Part shown: in pieces, positions 1 to 7,848 of the stretch
Layout: each line of letters starts with the position of its first letter
Numbering within the stretch: the stretch's first letter is position 1
Assembly (NCBI GenBank): GCA_009904015.1
Contig: WYEQ01000018.1
Span: 1 to 64,000 of the forward strand
Length of the DNA stretch: 64,000 bases
Reading direction: 5' to 3'
Source of the DNA: Desulfurococcales archaeon
Lineage (GTDB): Archaea; Thermoproteota; Thermoprotei_A; Sulfolobales; Fervidicoccaceae
Program-made: the position numbers and the translations under genes
The notes under the pieces: model-generated
The model's input: the letters and a program-made list of their open reading frames with translations, nothing else
Told to the model about the DNA's origin: nothing
Database searches by the model: none

Positions 1-118
1 TCAGCCAGCCGGTGCTCAGGCTGAGGCTAAGCCGAGGGAAGAGGAGAAGGAAGAGGAGGAGAAAAAGGAGATTAGCGAGGAAGACCTCGCGGCAGGCCTC
101 GGCTCCCTCTTCGGATAA
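1..118 (+). CDS. rplP0: 3' end of ribosomal stalk protein P0 (L10), partial
   Basis: The window opens inside a reading frame (codons begin at base 2) that ends with TAA at 116-118. The 38 visible residues are an Ala/Pro-rich hinge, a run of Glu/Lys and a terminal GLGSLFG, the stalk tail that recruits translation factors. Archaeal P0 and L12 are known to share this tail, and P0 normally lies just upstream of L12, so P0 is the likeliest identity. A tandem second copy of L12 is the alternative, because bases 1-121 are identical to 410-530 in the downstream L12 gene. The upstream sequence would decide. Confidence 0.7.
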   Translation, partial: QPAGAQAEAKPREEEKEEEEKKEISEEDLAAGLGSLFG

Positions 119-194
119 AAATCACTAAACCTTTTAAACGCCTGAAAATCAATAATGTTGCTTGATTACCTGAAAAATAAGGAGGTGAACCGAA

Positions 195-527
195 ATAGAG
201 TACATATACGCTTCACTCCTACTCCATTCAGCCAAGAAGGAAATCAACGAAGAAAACCTAAGGAGCGTTCTGGAAGCGGCTGGTATACAGGTGGACGAGA
301 TAAGGCTAAAAGCAACAGTGGCAGCTCTACAGCAAATCAACATTGATGAGGCGATTAAGAGCGCGACAGCGCTCCCAGTTGCTCCTGCAGTAGCTGCTCC
401 TGCAGCTGCTCAGCCAGCCGGTGCTCAGGCTGAGGCTAAGCCGAGGGAAGAGGAGAAGGAAGAGGAGGAGAAAAAGGAGATTAGCGAGGAAGACCTCGCG
501 GCAGGCCTCGGCTCCCTCTTCGGATAA
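195..527 (+). CDS. rpl12: Ribosomal protein L12 (P1 stalk), ATA start
   Basis: This is the acidic stalk protein that binds P0 as dimers and recruits translational GTPases. The 110 residues begin [20 protein letters not shown] after the initiator, the usual archaeal L12 N-terminus, followed by a helical dimerisation region, an Ala/Pro hinge (about 62-75), a Glu/Lys stretch and GLGSLFG. The frame is closed by TGA at 186-188. Only ACC, GAA and ATA lie between that stop and the conserved second residue, so the initiator position is ATA at 195-197. A strong Shine-Dalgarno (GGAGGTGA, 181-188) sits six bases upstream. The nearest conventional in-frame start, GTG at 291, would delete the conserved dimerisation domain. 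The product call is certain; use of the ATA is inferred from homology and spacing. Confidence 0.9.
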   Translation: MEYIYASLLLHSAKKEINEENLRSVLEAAGIQVDEIRLKATVAALQQINIDEAIKSATALPVAPAVAAPAAAQPAGAQAEAKPREEEKEEEEKKEISEEDLAAGLGSLFG

Positions 528-530
528 AAA
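410..530 (+). repeat. 121-bp exact direct repeat of bases 1-121
   Basis: Bases 1-121 and 410-530 are identical (offset 409), covering the last 39 or so codons of the P0 and L12 reading frames, the TAA and three more A residues. Identity stops right after that (T at 122, G at 531). The left edge is hidden by the window start. Shared P0/L12 tails are a known archaeal feature; perfect DNA identity suggests recent gene conversion. Confidence 0.95.
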
Positions 531-702
531 GCTTTTGAGGAATAAACAACAATCTGCTTGCGAATATCACAAAAAGTTTTTCTTAGCAAAGGCCATACGG
601 CTTAACATTCTTTAATTTAGCTTTGTTTAGTTAGATATTAATTATCTTGGGCTTATATTAAACGGTTTGGCGTAAGTATGTTGTAGGGAACTGGTGATTT
701 AA

Positions 703-3423
703 GTGAGTAGTTCAGAGGAATATAAGCTAAGATTGTTCATGAAAGAAGGTTATCATAGAAAAACCTGCAAGGTCTGTGGAACGCCTTTCTGGACCCTAAA
801 TGCTGACCAGGATGTATGTATGGATTCTCCATGCGTTGATTATACTTTTGAAAAGATAAATGTAAAAAAACCATTAACCGTCGATGAAGCCAGGCAAGCT
901 TTTCTCGGGTTCTTCGAGAGAAACGGTCACACCGTTGTCAGTCCAAGACCCGTTGTTGCTCGTTGGAGAGAGGACTTATATCTCACTATTGCGAGCATTG
1001 TTGTTTTTCAGCCACATGTTACCAGCGGTATCGTCCCGCCTCCAGCAAATCCACTTGTGATTAGTCAGCCATGCATTAGGCTGGAGGACATAGACAATGT
1101 TGGCTTGACTCTGGGTAGGCATTTATCTATTTTCGAGATGGGCGGTCACCACGCCTTCAACAAGGAGGATGACTGGAAATACTGGAAGGAGGAAACAGTC
1201 TCCCTCGCTATCGATTTCTTCGAGAAGGAGATCGGGATAAAAAAAGAGGACATAACCCTGAAAGAATCGTGGTGGGAGGGTGGAGGCAACGCCGGCCCCT
1301 CCTTCGAGGTGGTCTCGGGAGGCCTGGAGCTGGCTACACTTGTATTCATGCAGTATAAAGTAACAGAGAAGGGGTACGAGCCAATACCGCTAAAAATTGT
1401 CGATACCGGGTATGGAATCGAGAGAATCGCCTGGTTCACCCAGAAGACGCCAACAGCTTTTCATGCTATATACGGAGGGCTTCTTGATGAAACTCGTAGA
1501 AAACTAGGGCTACAAACTCCTGAACCAGCTATTCTAAGAAGCTTGTTCGTAAGAGCAGGTAGACTTAAGCCTAGCGATAGAAATTCTATTTCTCAAATTA
1601 TAGCTGAAGTTAGCAACGAAACTGGCATAGATAATGAGCTTGTTACCACCACCTTTATGAATGAAGCTAGGATGTACAGCGTTGTGGATCACTCAAGAAC
1701 TCTCGTGTTCATGCTGGCTGATGGTATTGTTCCATCAAATCAAGGTGAAGGATATTTAGCTAGGCTCGTGCTCAGGAGAGCTTTGAAGCAGCTATTATTG
1801 CTTGGCTCATCGACTGATATATTGCTTTGGCTTATCGATAAACAAATAGATATGTGGTCGAGAACCTATAAGCACCTCAGGGAGAGGTATACCTACATAA
1901 TGGAGGTTGTGGACATAGAGTCGCAGAGATTCCTTGAGAACATCAACACTAATATGTCAAAAGCTTTATCTGTGATCGCGACAGGCAATACTGATTCTCT
2001 AAAGAAAATCTACCAAGAGTACGGTATACCGCCGGAGATTGTGGCTAGAGAATATGAAAGGAGAACTGGCAGGAGAATAGATGTACCGGACAACTTCTAC
2101 GCTCAGCTCGCGAGGGAGAGCAGCTTTAGAATTGAGAAAAAAGAGGAGGCGCCTCCGGCTCTGCTAGGCCTCCCTGAGACCAGGAGGATTTTCCACGAGA
2201 ACCCATACGCCTCCATGGTCGAGGCTAGGGTTCTGTATTCCTCCAGGGACGGAGTTGTGCTGGACCAAACGGTGTTTTACCCAACGGGTGGCGGGCAGAA
2301 CAGCGACACCGGATACATAATAAAGACTACTGGCGAGGCAGTAAAAATTAAGGAGGCGGTTAACATTAATGGCAGGATTCTTCATGTCCTCGATAATCCC
2401 AATGATTATGTCTTGCTGAAGGAAGGCGAGCCCGTAAGGGTAGCTATTGATTGGGAGAGAAGATACAGGCTCATGAAGCATCACACGGCAACCCATATCC
2501 TTCTAGGCTCTCTCAGGAGAGTGCTTGGCCCACATGTATGGCAGGCCGGAGCTGAGAAAACACCTGACAAAGCTAGGCTGGACATAACGCATTATAAACC
2601 AATATCAACGCAGGAGCTCGCAAGCATAGAGGAGCTTGCCAATAAAATAATCAACATGAGGATCCCCCTGAAATTCTACATGATGGATAAGAACATTGCC
2701 GAGGAGAGATACGGGTTCTCGATATACCAGGGAGGAGTCCCTATGTCAAAGCAGATAAGAATCGTTGAGATACCGGGCCATGACGCTCAGGCTTGCTATG
2801 GTACTCATGTGACCAACACAGGCGAGGTCGGCGCACTGAAGATAACAAGCATAAAGAAGATACAGGATGGGGTATACAGAATCGAGTTCGTGGCCGGCAC
2901 TGAGGTCTCTAGGTACGCAATGAACCTTGAGGATGAGATTAGGAAAACGGCCGAGATAATAGGGGGCAGCGGCGAGCTCTCGACAAGGGCGAGAAAAATG
3001 ATTGAGCTCTACGACGAGCTGAAATCAATGCTATCTCGCTACAGAAAGTATGCTTTAAGGAAGATAAAAGAGGAGCTAGTATCCAGCAGTGTTTCTGTCG
3101 GGGAAATAAAGATAGCTGTATTCAGAGATGAGCTTGGCGACGATGAGCTTTCCACCCAGCTACTAAAAGAACTAGTAACCGAGAACCAAGAGCTACTGGT
3201 GCTCAGATTAGCCTGTTCTCAGAGTGGGTGTACAATTGAGATTAGCGCTGGAGAAAAGGCTGTTAAGAAGGCCCACGCGGGTATGCTAGCAAGAGAGCTG
3301 GCAAGCAGGCTTAATGGAAAAGGAGGAGGTAAAGACGATCACGCATACCTAAAAATTCCAGGCATTATCAGTGTTGAGAAGCTAAGGGAACTAGCTCTAC
3401 AATTAGTAAGCGGTTCAGCATGA
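703..3423 (+). CDS. alaS: Alanyl-tRNA synthetase
   Basis: This class II synthetase charges tRNA-Ala with alanine and clears mischarged Ser and Gly. At 906 residues it has archaeal length. It starts with the archaeal-type N-terminal Cys cluster (C22, C25, C39, C44), then the catalytic core (FEMGGHHAFN near 145). The editing domain has a FYPTGGGQ segment, a HxxxH motif (H594/H598) and CxxxH (C698/H702) for zinc, and the protein ends in a C-Ala-like dimerisation tail. GTG at 703 follows GGTGAT at 692-697. The DUF434-type gene downstream overlaps by four bases, so the two are cotranscribed. Confidence 0.98.
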   Translation: MSSSEEYKLRLFMKEGYHRKTCKVCGTPFWTLNADQDVCMDSPCVDYTFEKINVKKPLTVDEARQAFLGFFERNGHTVVSPRPVVARWREDLYLTIASIVVFQPHVTSGIVPPPANPLVISQPCIRLEDIDNVGLTLGRHLSIFEMGGHHAFNKEDDWKYWKEETVSLAIDFFEKEIGIKKEDITLKESWWEGGGNAGPSFEVVSGGLELATLVFMQYKVTEKGYEPIPLKIVDTGYGIERIAWFTQKTPTAFHAIYGGLLDETRRKLGLQTPEPAILRSLFVRAGRLKPSDRNSISQIIAEVSNETGIDNELVTTTFMNEARMYSVVDHSRTLVFMLADGIVPSNQGEGYLARLVLRRALKQLLLLGSSTDILLWLIDKQIDMWSRTYKHLRERYTYIMEVVDIESQRFLENINTNMSKALSVIATGNTDSLKKIYQEYGIPPEIVAREYERRTGRRIDVPDNFYAQLARESSFRIEKKEEAPPALLGLPETRRIFHENPYASMVEARVLYSSRDGVVLDQTVFYPTGGGQNSDTGYIIKTTGEAVKIKEAVNINGRILHVLDNPNDYVLLKEGEPVRVAIDWERRYRLMKHHTATHILLGSLRRVLGPHVWQAGAEKTPDKARLDITHYKPISTQELASIEELANKIINMRIPLKFYMMDKNIAEERYGFSIYQGGVPMSKQIRIVEIPGHDAQACYGTHVTNTGEVGALKITSIKKIQDGVYRIEFVAGTEVSRYAMNLEDEIRKTAEIIGGSGELSTRARKMIELYDELKSMLSRYRKYALRKIKEELVSSSVSVGEIKIAVFRDELGDDELSTQLLKELVTENQELLVLRLACSQSGCTIEISAGEKAVKKAHAGMLARELASRLNGKGGGKDDHAYLKIPGIISVEKLRELALQLVSGSA

Positions 3424-4118
3424 GCTCTCCAAGACTAATTAGGAGTATAAGGGAGTACAGGTTTTTAATAGATAGAGGATACAACCCGGATAGCGCTCTT
3501 CGTTTAGTTGAGAATAGATATGTCTTATCCAGACTGGAAAGGGATATCTTATACAGGGGGGTTCACACCAAGCGGCATGACGAGAAAGTCAAGGCAGCGT
3601 TTATGAGAGGTATGCGCGAGCTAGAACAAGGAAATCCAAACATTTTTATCGATTTTATTAATGTTGTAACCACGATTATCGAGATAATCGACAGGAGCGT
3701 AATTAGCATTGGGAGTGATGGTTTGCTGAGGGACCACGCCAGGGTTCTTGGGAGAAGCAAAAAAACAACAGAGGAAATAAGGAATGCATGTAGATTAATA
3801 GGGAAGGCACTGCCCGATAAGAGACTAGTGTTAGTATCTGAGAAAAACTACCCTTACAGTGAGCTTAAAGCAGGAGAATGTACAAGGGTGATCGGCGCAA
3901 ACGCTTACTACATCGTGGTTGATAAGGTGGATTCATATTTAATAAAAGCCTCAATTGAAGAAAAAATCATTGTAGCAACAAGCGATTCGGTAATCATAGA
4001 GAAGGCACCCTTGATAATGGACCTCCCATACATGGTTGCAAGAGACCGCCTATCTCTCAATGAGAACGTTGTTGATATAGAAGACATAATATATGGTTTA
4101 GAGAACCAGTTTTACTAG
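3420..4118 (+). CDS. DUF434/DUF5616-type archaeal protein, function unknown
   Basis: A 232-residue protein translationally coupled to alaS by an ATGA overlap. The N-terminal 60 residues (SPRLIRSIREYRFLIDRGY) look like the helical DUF434 domain. The remainder (about 70-230), with IDFINVVTTIIEIIDRS, LLRDHAR and VIATSDSVIIEKA, resembles the PIN-like DUF5616 domain found with it in a family conserved in archaea. The family assignment is from memory of its sequence pattern. No catalytic role is established; the PIN-like acidic residues would fit nucleic-acid processing, which is inference. Confidence 0.75.
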   Translation: MSSPRLIRSIREYRFLIDRGYNPDSALRLVENRYVLSRLERDILYRGVHTKRHDEKVKAAFMRGMRELEQGNPNIFIDFINVVTTIIEIIDRSVISIGSDGLLRDHARVLGRSKKTTEEIRNACRLIGKALPDKRLVLVSEKNYPYSELKAGECTRVIGANAYYIVVDKVDSYLIKASIEEKIIVATSDSVIIEKAPLIMDLPYMVARDRLSLNENVVDIEDIIYGLENQFY

Positions 4119-4141
4119 TATCATAAGTAGTAACAATAGAT

Positions 4142-4219
4142 TGGTGGGCCCGCTGGGATTTGAACCCAGGACCCCCGCCTCGTAAGGGCGGTGTCCTAAC
4201 CAGGCTAGACGACGGGCCC
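4142..4219 (-). tRNA. tRNA-Val (anticodon UAC)
   Basis: On the minus strand the acceptor strands GGGCCCG and CGGGCCC pair perfectly. The D stem is GUCU/GGAC, the anticodon stem CCGCC/GGCGG closes a seven-base loop CUUACGA (anticodon UAC), and the T arm contains GGGUUCAAAUCCC. The discriminator is A and CCA is encoded (4142-4144). No intron is seen. A TATA-like stretch (plus-strand 4238-4248) lies about 25 bases upstream. Confidence 0.97.
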
Positions 4220-4281
4220 TAGAAAGCTTTTCCTCGTTTATATATTAGTTCTTGGTTTATTTGTTTTATCTAAAAAATGAG

Positions 4282-4983
4282 TTAAAGCTTTCTGAGATTC
4301 TCAACAAGCAGGTCTTCGCTTTCCACTCTAGAAACTATAAGAGGTACTCTATCAAGTTCTGCAAGCTTAATAGCGAGGGGATCAACCACTCTTGGTCCAT
4401 GAAGAATAACTGCCCCCGGCTTCTGGCTAGTTACTCTTACTGCAACCATAGGGGATCTCCCTGTGCCTACCTTAGTGAATATTAATGCTCTCTCAGTCGT
4501 TAGTCCCATTATAGCGGAGAACTCAGCTCCACTCATAGATAAGATGGACTCTATGCTATCAAGGACGGTGTAACCATAGAGAATCTTGTCTAGATAATCA
4601 CTGCCCCATAAAACCTCTCCTTTCAGAACTTCAACGAAGACTCTTAGTGGAACTCCCCGTGAAAGCTCCCTAATATCAATCACGGATGTCATCGGTATTC
4701 TCAGGTTACGAGCTATCTCCCTTACAACGCTCCATCCACGTGTTGAGTCAATATATAGGAGTCCCTCAACGTATTTTCTCACAAACCTGCTACCAGGGAT
4801 CCTCCTTCCCTTTTCATAATCGCTTATCACGCTTGGAGCCACTCCTATTACTTGTGATATCTCAGTCTGAGTTACCTTGAAGATCTCCCTCCACTTCCTG
4901 AGCGATTGCCCTGGGCTATCGCTCCACACAATCTCGCCGCATATCTCCTTGGCTACAAGATCGATAGCATATTTGCTTACCAT
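4282..4983 (-). CDS. XRE-type HTH transcriptional regulator (COG1709-like)
   Basis: The N-terminal part (about 25-70) is a Cro/CI-type helix-turn-helix: SLRKWREIF, VTQTEISQVIGVAPSVISDYE, then GRRIPGS. The remaining 160 residues form a mixed alpha/beta domain with many hydrophobic strands, typical of the long archaeal COG1709 regulators of unknown ligand. ATG at 4983 is preferred because GGTG lies seven bases upstream; GTG at 4992 in the same frame is an alternative adding three residues. The gene stands alone between two tRNA genes. Its targets cannot be read from sequence. Confidence 0.85.
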   Translation of the reverse strand: MVSKYAIDLVAKEICGEIVWSDSPGQSLRKWREIFKVTQTEISQVIGVAPSVISDYEKGRRIPGSRFVRKYVEGLLYIDSTRGWSVVREIARNLRIPMTSVIDIRELSRGVPLRVFVEVLKGEVLWGSDYLDKILYGYTVLDSIESILSMSGAEFSAIMGLTTERALIFTKVGTGRSPMVAVRVTSQKPGAVILHGPRVVDPLAIKLAELDRVPLIVSRVESEDLLVENLRKL

Positions 4984-5096
4984 TAGAGACACCGTTTAGA
5001 CTCTTGTCTAACTTCATGAATTACTTTGCAATCCAGCTATATTTAAGTAATTCTATAAAAGTCGATAGCGAAAACCCTTCAGCTCTACTTATTTAA

Positions 5097-5107
5097 AGTA
5101 TATAAAA
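5097..5107 (+). promoter_or_regulatory. TATA box for the intron-bearing tRNA gene
   Basis: An AGTATATAAAA element is centred about 28 bases before the mature tRNA start at 5132, the normal archaeal TBP-site distance. It follows an A/T-rich stretch and no other gene start fits it. Confidence 0.65.
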
Positions 5108-5131
5108 CCACGAAACAAAAACTTGTGAAGA

Positions 5132-5247
5132 GGGCCCGTGGTCTAGCTTGGATAGGATGCGGGGTACCAGGCATCACGGCCTGGCCCGACTCGGGACCAG
5201 CGCGGAAATCCCCGTGGTCCGGGGTTCAAATCCCCGCGGGCCCACCA
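5132..5247 (+). tRNA. Intron-containing tRNA, probably tRNA-Pro (CGG)
   Basis: The 5' GGGCCCG pairs with the 3' CGGGCCC, the T arm is CGGGG-UUCAAAU-CCCCG, and the discriminator A and an encoded CCA follow. The D arm reads GUCU...GGAU. The anticodon arm is about 38 bases too long. Its stem strands CGGGG and CCCCG flank extra sequence that contains CUCGGGA, the expected loop of tRNA-Pro(CGG). No single intron gives a legal loop with U33; two introns of about 25 and 13 bases do. The first has a perfect hairpin CCAGGC/GCCUGG. I could not fit canonical bulge-helix-bulge sites, so isotype and splice points remain tentative. A TATA box lies 25-30 bases upstream. Confidence 0.8.
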
Positions 5248-5425
5248 CAATAACTATAACCATAATAAGCAGACATCGCCACCAGAAGTTTGGATTGTGA
5301 ACTATATTTCTCCAAATCCCAACTGAAAGCCTAGCTCTCCAAGGCAGGAATAAACAGAAAAGCTTGCTTATTCCTCTTGTCTTAATCGTTGATAATGATG
5401 ACTAAGCAATATAATATATTAAAAA

Positions 5426-5519
5426 GGGCGTGGTTGTCCCCTTAGCGCGCGGAGATGGGAAAAACCATTGAGCCGCTCTATGAAGGAGCCCTGCTTCTTC
5501 ATGGCGGGGAGGAGGTCAG
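5426..5519 (+). mobile_element. Orphan IS605/TnpB-type right end (omega-RNA-like)
   Basis: The 5248-5575 gap holds no gene, but this GC-rich block looks like the 3' end of an IS200/IS605-family element. A hairpin CCCTGC/GCGGGG closes on TTCTTCATG and is followed by GGAGGAGGTCAG, the layout of archaeal TnpB right ends. A related block lies in reverse orientation at 51072-51136, sharing AGATG, GAnCCGCTC, a CCC-containing stem and GGAGGAGGTC. No tnpA or tnpB coding remains here. Family assignment is by pattern and by the match between the two copies. Confidence 0.55.
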
Positions 5520-5581
5520 TAATTACTTAGAAGCATTTAATAATAAGGACTCATAGTATAAAGTATGATGAGAGGATGAAA

Positions 5582-5968
5582 ATGTTGGGGATAATAAGCC
5601 CTTTTCTTATAGTATCTGCTCAGGGAACAGAAATGGCGATAGGAGACGCACTTAGTGTAATTCTAAGTAACAACAAAATATTGGTTGCCACATTGCTGCA
5701 GTTTTTAATGGGCCTAGGACTCGGATACTACTTCGCGAAGGCAGTAAAGTACCTGATAGCACTAATATTAGTTATGATTGCTGGAGCCCTTCTCAACATA
5801 TGGAGCTTTGGGGGATCCATCGACAATATACTCACGAAATACATTTCAAATATAGCTCAGTACAGAGATGAGGTATTAACTCTCCTAAAAATATTCGGCG
5901 CAATGCTTGTTGGACCTATACTGATAGGTTTTATCATAGGCGTGATTATAGGGCTAACGAGGAAATAG
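5582..5968 (+). CDS. Small membrane protein, FUN14-like (tentative)
   Basis: About 128 residues with an N-terminal hydrophobic stretch, then LQFLMGLGLGYYFAKAVKYL leading into a membrane segment (about 45-75), and a C-terminal segment rich in Gly and Ile (about 105-125). The glycine-patterned GLGLGYYFAKAVKYLI motif resembles FUN14-type proteins, but this is a weak likeness. ATG at 5582 is preferred because GAGG at 5572-5575 is well spaced; an in-frame ATG at 5576 would overlap that site. It is convergent with the deoxyhypusine synthase gene, seven bases away. No function can be assigned. Confidence 0.7.
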   Translation: MLGIISPFLIVSAQGTEMAIGDALSVILSNNKILVATLLQFLMGLGLGYYFAKAVKYLIALILVMIAGALLNIWSFGGSIDNILTKYISNIAQYRDEVLTLLKIFGAMLVGPILIGFIIGVIIGLTRK

Positions 5969-5975
5969 AGAAATT

Positions 5976-7034
5976 CTATTTGTTTTTAACTTTATCGACT
6001 AGCCCTTCAACCTCTCTAAAGACCCATCCAAACGTTTTCTTTTCTCTTTGGATTTTTAGCTCCTCGAGAGCTGATACTAAGAGAGGTATAGCTATGGTTG
6101 CATCAACCCGTGCATCAGCCGAGTTCTCCTCAGCAACCTTACCCCAGCTAACGGCCTCCTCAAGCGTTGCTCCGCTAAGACCTCCCCAATACTCACTATC
6201 CGTTGTTATTTGTACTGCGTAGTAGTGAGGCGTTGGCTTATCTACACCTTCTTTATGTAACTTAAGAAGCGATTTTGCAACAGCTGTTAACTGAACAGTG
6301 TCCTTTGGGACTCCCCCGCCAATGTAAATCACGCCGGTCTTGATTGATTCTTCGACTATCCTTACTAGCTGGTCAAAATCCTTGAACTGGTCGATGATTA
6401 GTTTTTTTCCATGTAGCCTTAAGGCTTGAAGAGCAGCGATTCCATAGCCAGAGTCAACAATTGCCGGCACGAACACGGGTACTTTTTTTCTATAAGCGGA
6501 AGTAACTATGGATGGAACACCGAGGCTGTCTAGCCTTGCCCCAAGTAGGTAGAGGAACTCGGCTGAGCTGTAAATGCCCTCTGGCAAGTCTAAAATGAAC
6601 TGCATTATCAGTTTCTCCATTTCTCTATACAATAACTCGTCGGCAAGCACGTCGTAGAACCTGTCTATTTTCAAGTCAAGAAGAAGCGAGTCATCTATGC
6701 AAGGGTTAGTCCTAGCGTAGGGGAACCCCAAGCCTGCATATATGTCTTCGGATACATTCGCTCCAGTTGATACAAGGACATCAAGGTAGTTATTATCAAT
6801 AAGCCAAGTTATACTTCTCCAAACACCAGCTGTCGCCATAGAGCCGGCTAAGCCCATAAGAATAGTCGTGTCTCTATCGGTAATCATTTTTTTAAGAATA
6901 ACGAAAGCCTCGCCGAGTCTTCTTCCTTGATATGCGGTTTTACTCATTTTCTCAAGAAGCCCTGAAACACTGAAGGGCGAGGGCGTGAAGGGCTCGACAG
7001 GCTTACTTTTCAAAAGGGAGTCTCTATCAACCAT
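5976..7034 (-). CDS. dys: Deoxyhypusine synthase
   Basis: This enzyme transfers the aminobutyl group of spermidine to a lysine of aIF5A in an NAD-dependent reaction, the first step of hypusine formation. The 352 residues match the family. STGANVSEDIY (about 90) and VYIGGG-like VIYIGGGVPKD (about 240) are NAD-site segments, TTDSEYWGGLSGATLEEAVSWGK is the catalytic region, and the acceptor lysine is about K299. The C-terminus is a short charged tail. It starts at ATG (7034) and is divergent from the SWIM gene. The aIF5A gene is not in this window. Confidence 0.97.
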   Translation of the reverse strand: MVDRDSLLKSKPVEPFTPSPFSVSGLLEKMSKTAYQGRRLGEAFVILKKMITDRDTTILMGLAGSMATAGVWRSITWLIDNNYLDVLVSTGANVSEDIYAGLGFPYARTNPCIDDSLLLDLKIDRFYDVLADELLYREMEKLIMQFILDLPEGIYSSAEFLYLLGARLDSLGVPSIVTSAYRKKVPVFVPAIVDSGYGIAALQALRLHGKKLIIDQFKDFDQLVRIVEESIKTGVIYIGGGVPKDTVQLTAVAKSLLKLHKEGVDKPTPHYYAVQITTDSEYWGGLSGATLEEAVSWGKVAEENSADARVDATIAIPLLVSALEELKIQREKKTFGWVFREVEGLVDKVKNK

Positions 7035-7131
7035 TTTTTACCACGCTCAACATGTTTACTTAACGTAAATATAAAAAACACTGTATTCATAAAGGTTATC
7101 AACAAGTAAAACCTGCGTTGCTGTTAAGGCC

Positions 7132-7503
7132 ATGATTGATTCAAGTAAGTGCAAAGAACTAATGGCCGGTCTTAAATTAGAGTCGATAAGGAAAGCTGTA
7201 TCATCTGTGTACGAGAAAAAAATTGTAGAGCTGAACCCGCACCTTAGCCTTTATGTTTTTCAGGGAGAGGATGAGGACTATCTCATGATTCCATACATTT
7301 ACTGTAGTTGCCCTGATTATCGCATCAGGGTGTTAGCCAAGGGCGAGAAAAGCTATTGTTACCATCTACTTGCTCTGTGTCTAGCTATAAACAATAATAT
7401 GCTCATCCGCTTTGAGCTGGATAAGGATAACGTTATTTATATGATATTGAAAGAAATTATCACAACCGGGAAATCACATACATTAAGAGGCTTGAGGAGA
7501 TAG
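7132..7503 (+). CDS. SWIM zinc-finger protein
   Basis: A 123-residue protein with the SWIM signature CxCx(n)CxH: C58, C60, C76 and H78. SWIM domains bind nucleic acid or protein. In archaea and eukaryotes, small SWIM proteins of the SWS1 type partner RecA/Rad51 paralogues in recombination, and a RadA-like paralogue is encoded at 52117-52725, so that pairing is a reasonable inference but untested. The gene begins a run of closely spaced plus-strand genes (Elf1-like, GGGP synthase). Confidence 0.8.
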   Translation: MIDSSKCKELMAGLKLESIRKAVSSVYEKKIVELNPHLSLYVFQGEDEDYLMIPYIYCSCPDYRIRVLAKGEKSYCYHLLALCLAINNNMLIRFELDKDNVIYMILKEIITTGKSHTLRGLRR

Positions 7504-7506
7504 GAC

Positions 7507-7848
7507 TTGGGTAGGAGGAAGAAGAGAAAGAAAGTAGTGCCAAAAGTAGTTAAGAGGCTACCAAAGATATTTCTCTGCCCAAACTGCGGCAGACAGAGTC
7601 TAAGCATAGCAATGACTCCTATCGAGGGCAGCGATTACTCAGAAGCGGTAGCTAGGTGCGGAGAGTGTGGATTGTGTATAAAAGTCGTTGTTCCCAAGCT
7701 ATACCAGCCTGTAGATGCTTATGGAAAAGTCATTGACATATTCGAGAGCTTTGAGGGAGACATTGAGGAAGCGATATCCAGGAATGAATGTATTGGGGGA
7801 GGCGCGAATACCAATGAACCAGGGGAAAGTGGAGAAGTACCTCCTTGA
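7507..7848 (+). CDS. elf1: Elf1-like zinc-ribbon transcription elongation factor
   Basis: The basic N-terminus GRRKKRKKVV and a four-Cys zinc ribbon (C24, C27, C51, C54) match the archaeal homologues of eukaryotic Elf1, which travel with RNA polymerase. At 113 residues it is slightly longer than usual, with an acidic, Gly-rich C-terminal tail. TTG at 7507 is the start, three bases after the SWIM stop, with GGAGATAGG upstream. Its end overlaps the GGGP synthase start by 35 bases. Confidence 0.85.
   Translation: MGRRKKRKKVVPKVVKRLPKIFLCPNCGRQSLSIAMTPIEGSDYSEAVARCGECGLCIKVVVPKLYQPVDAYGKVIDIFESFEGDIEEAISRNECIGGGANTNEPGESGEVPP

Noticed and set aside
155-346. Open frame starting at ATG 155 over the L12 5' region
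   Set aside because: It is out of frame with the conserved L12 sequence, and its product ([16 protein letters not shown]) is low-complexity shadow translation.
4252-4485. Plus-strand open frame over the HTH regulator 3' end
   Set aside because: Opposite strand of a well-supported regulator gene; no homologous pattern or ribosome-binding site.
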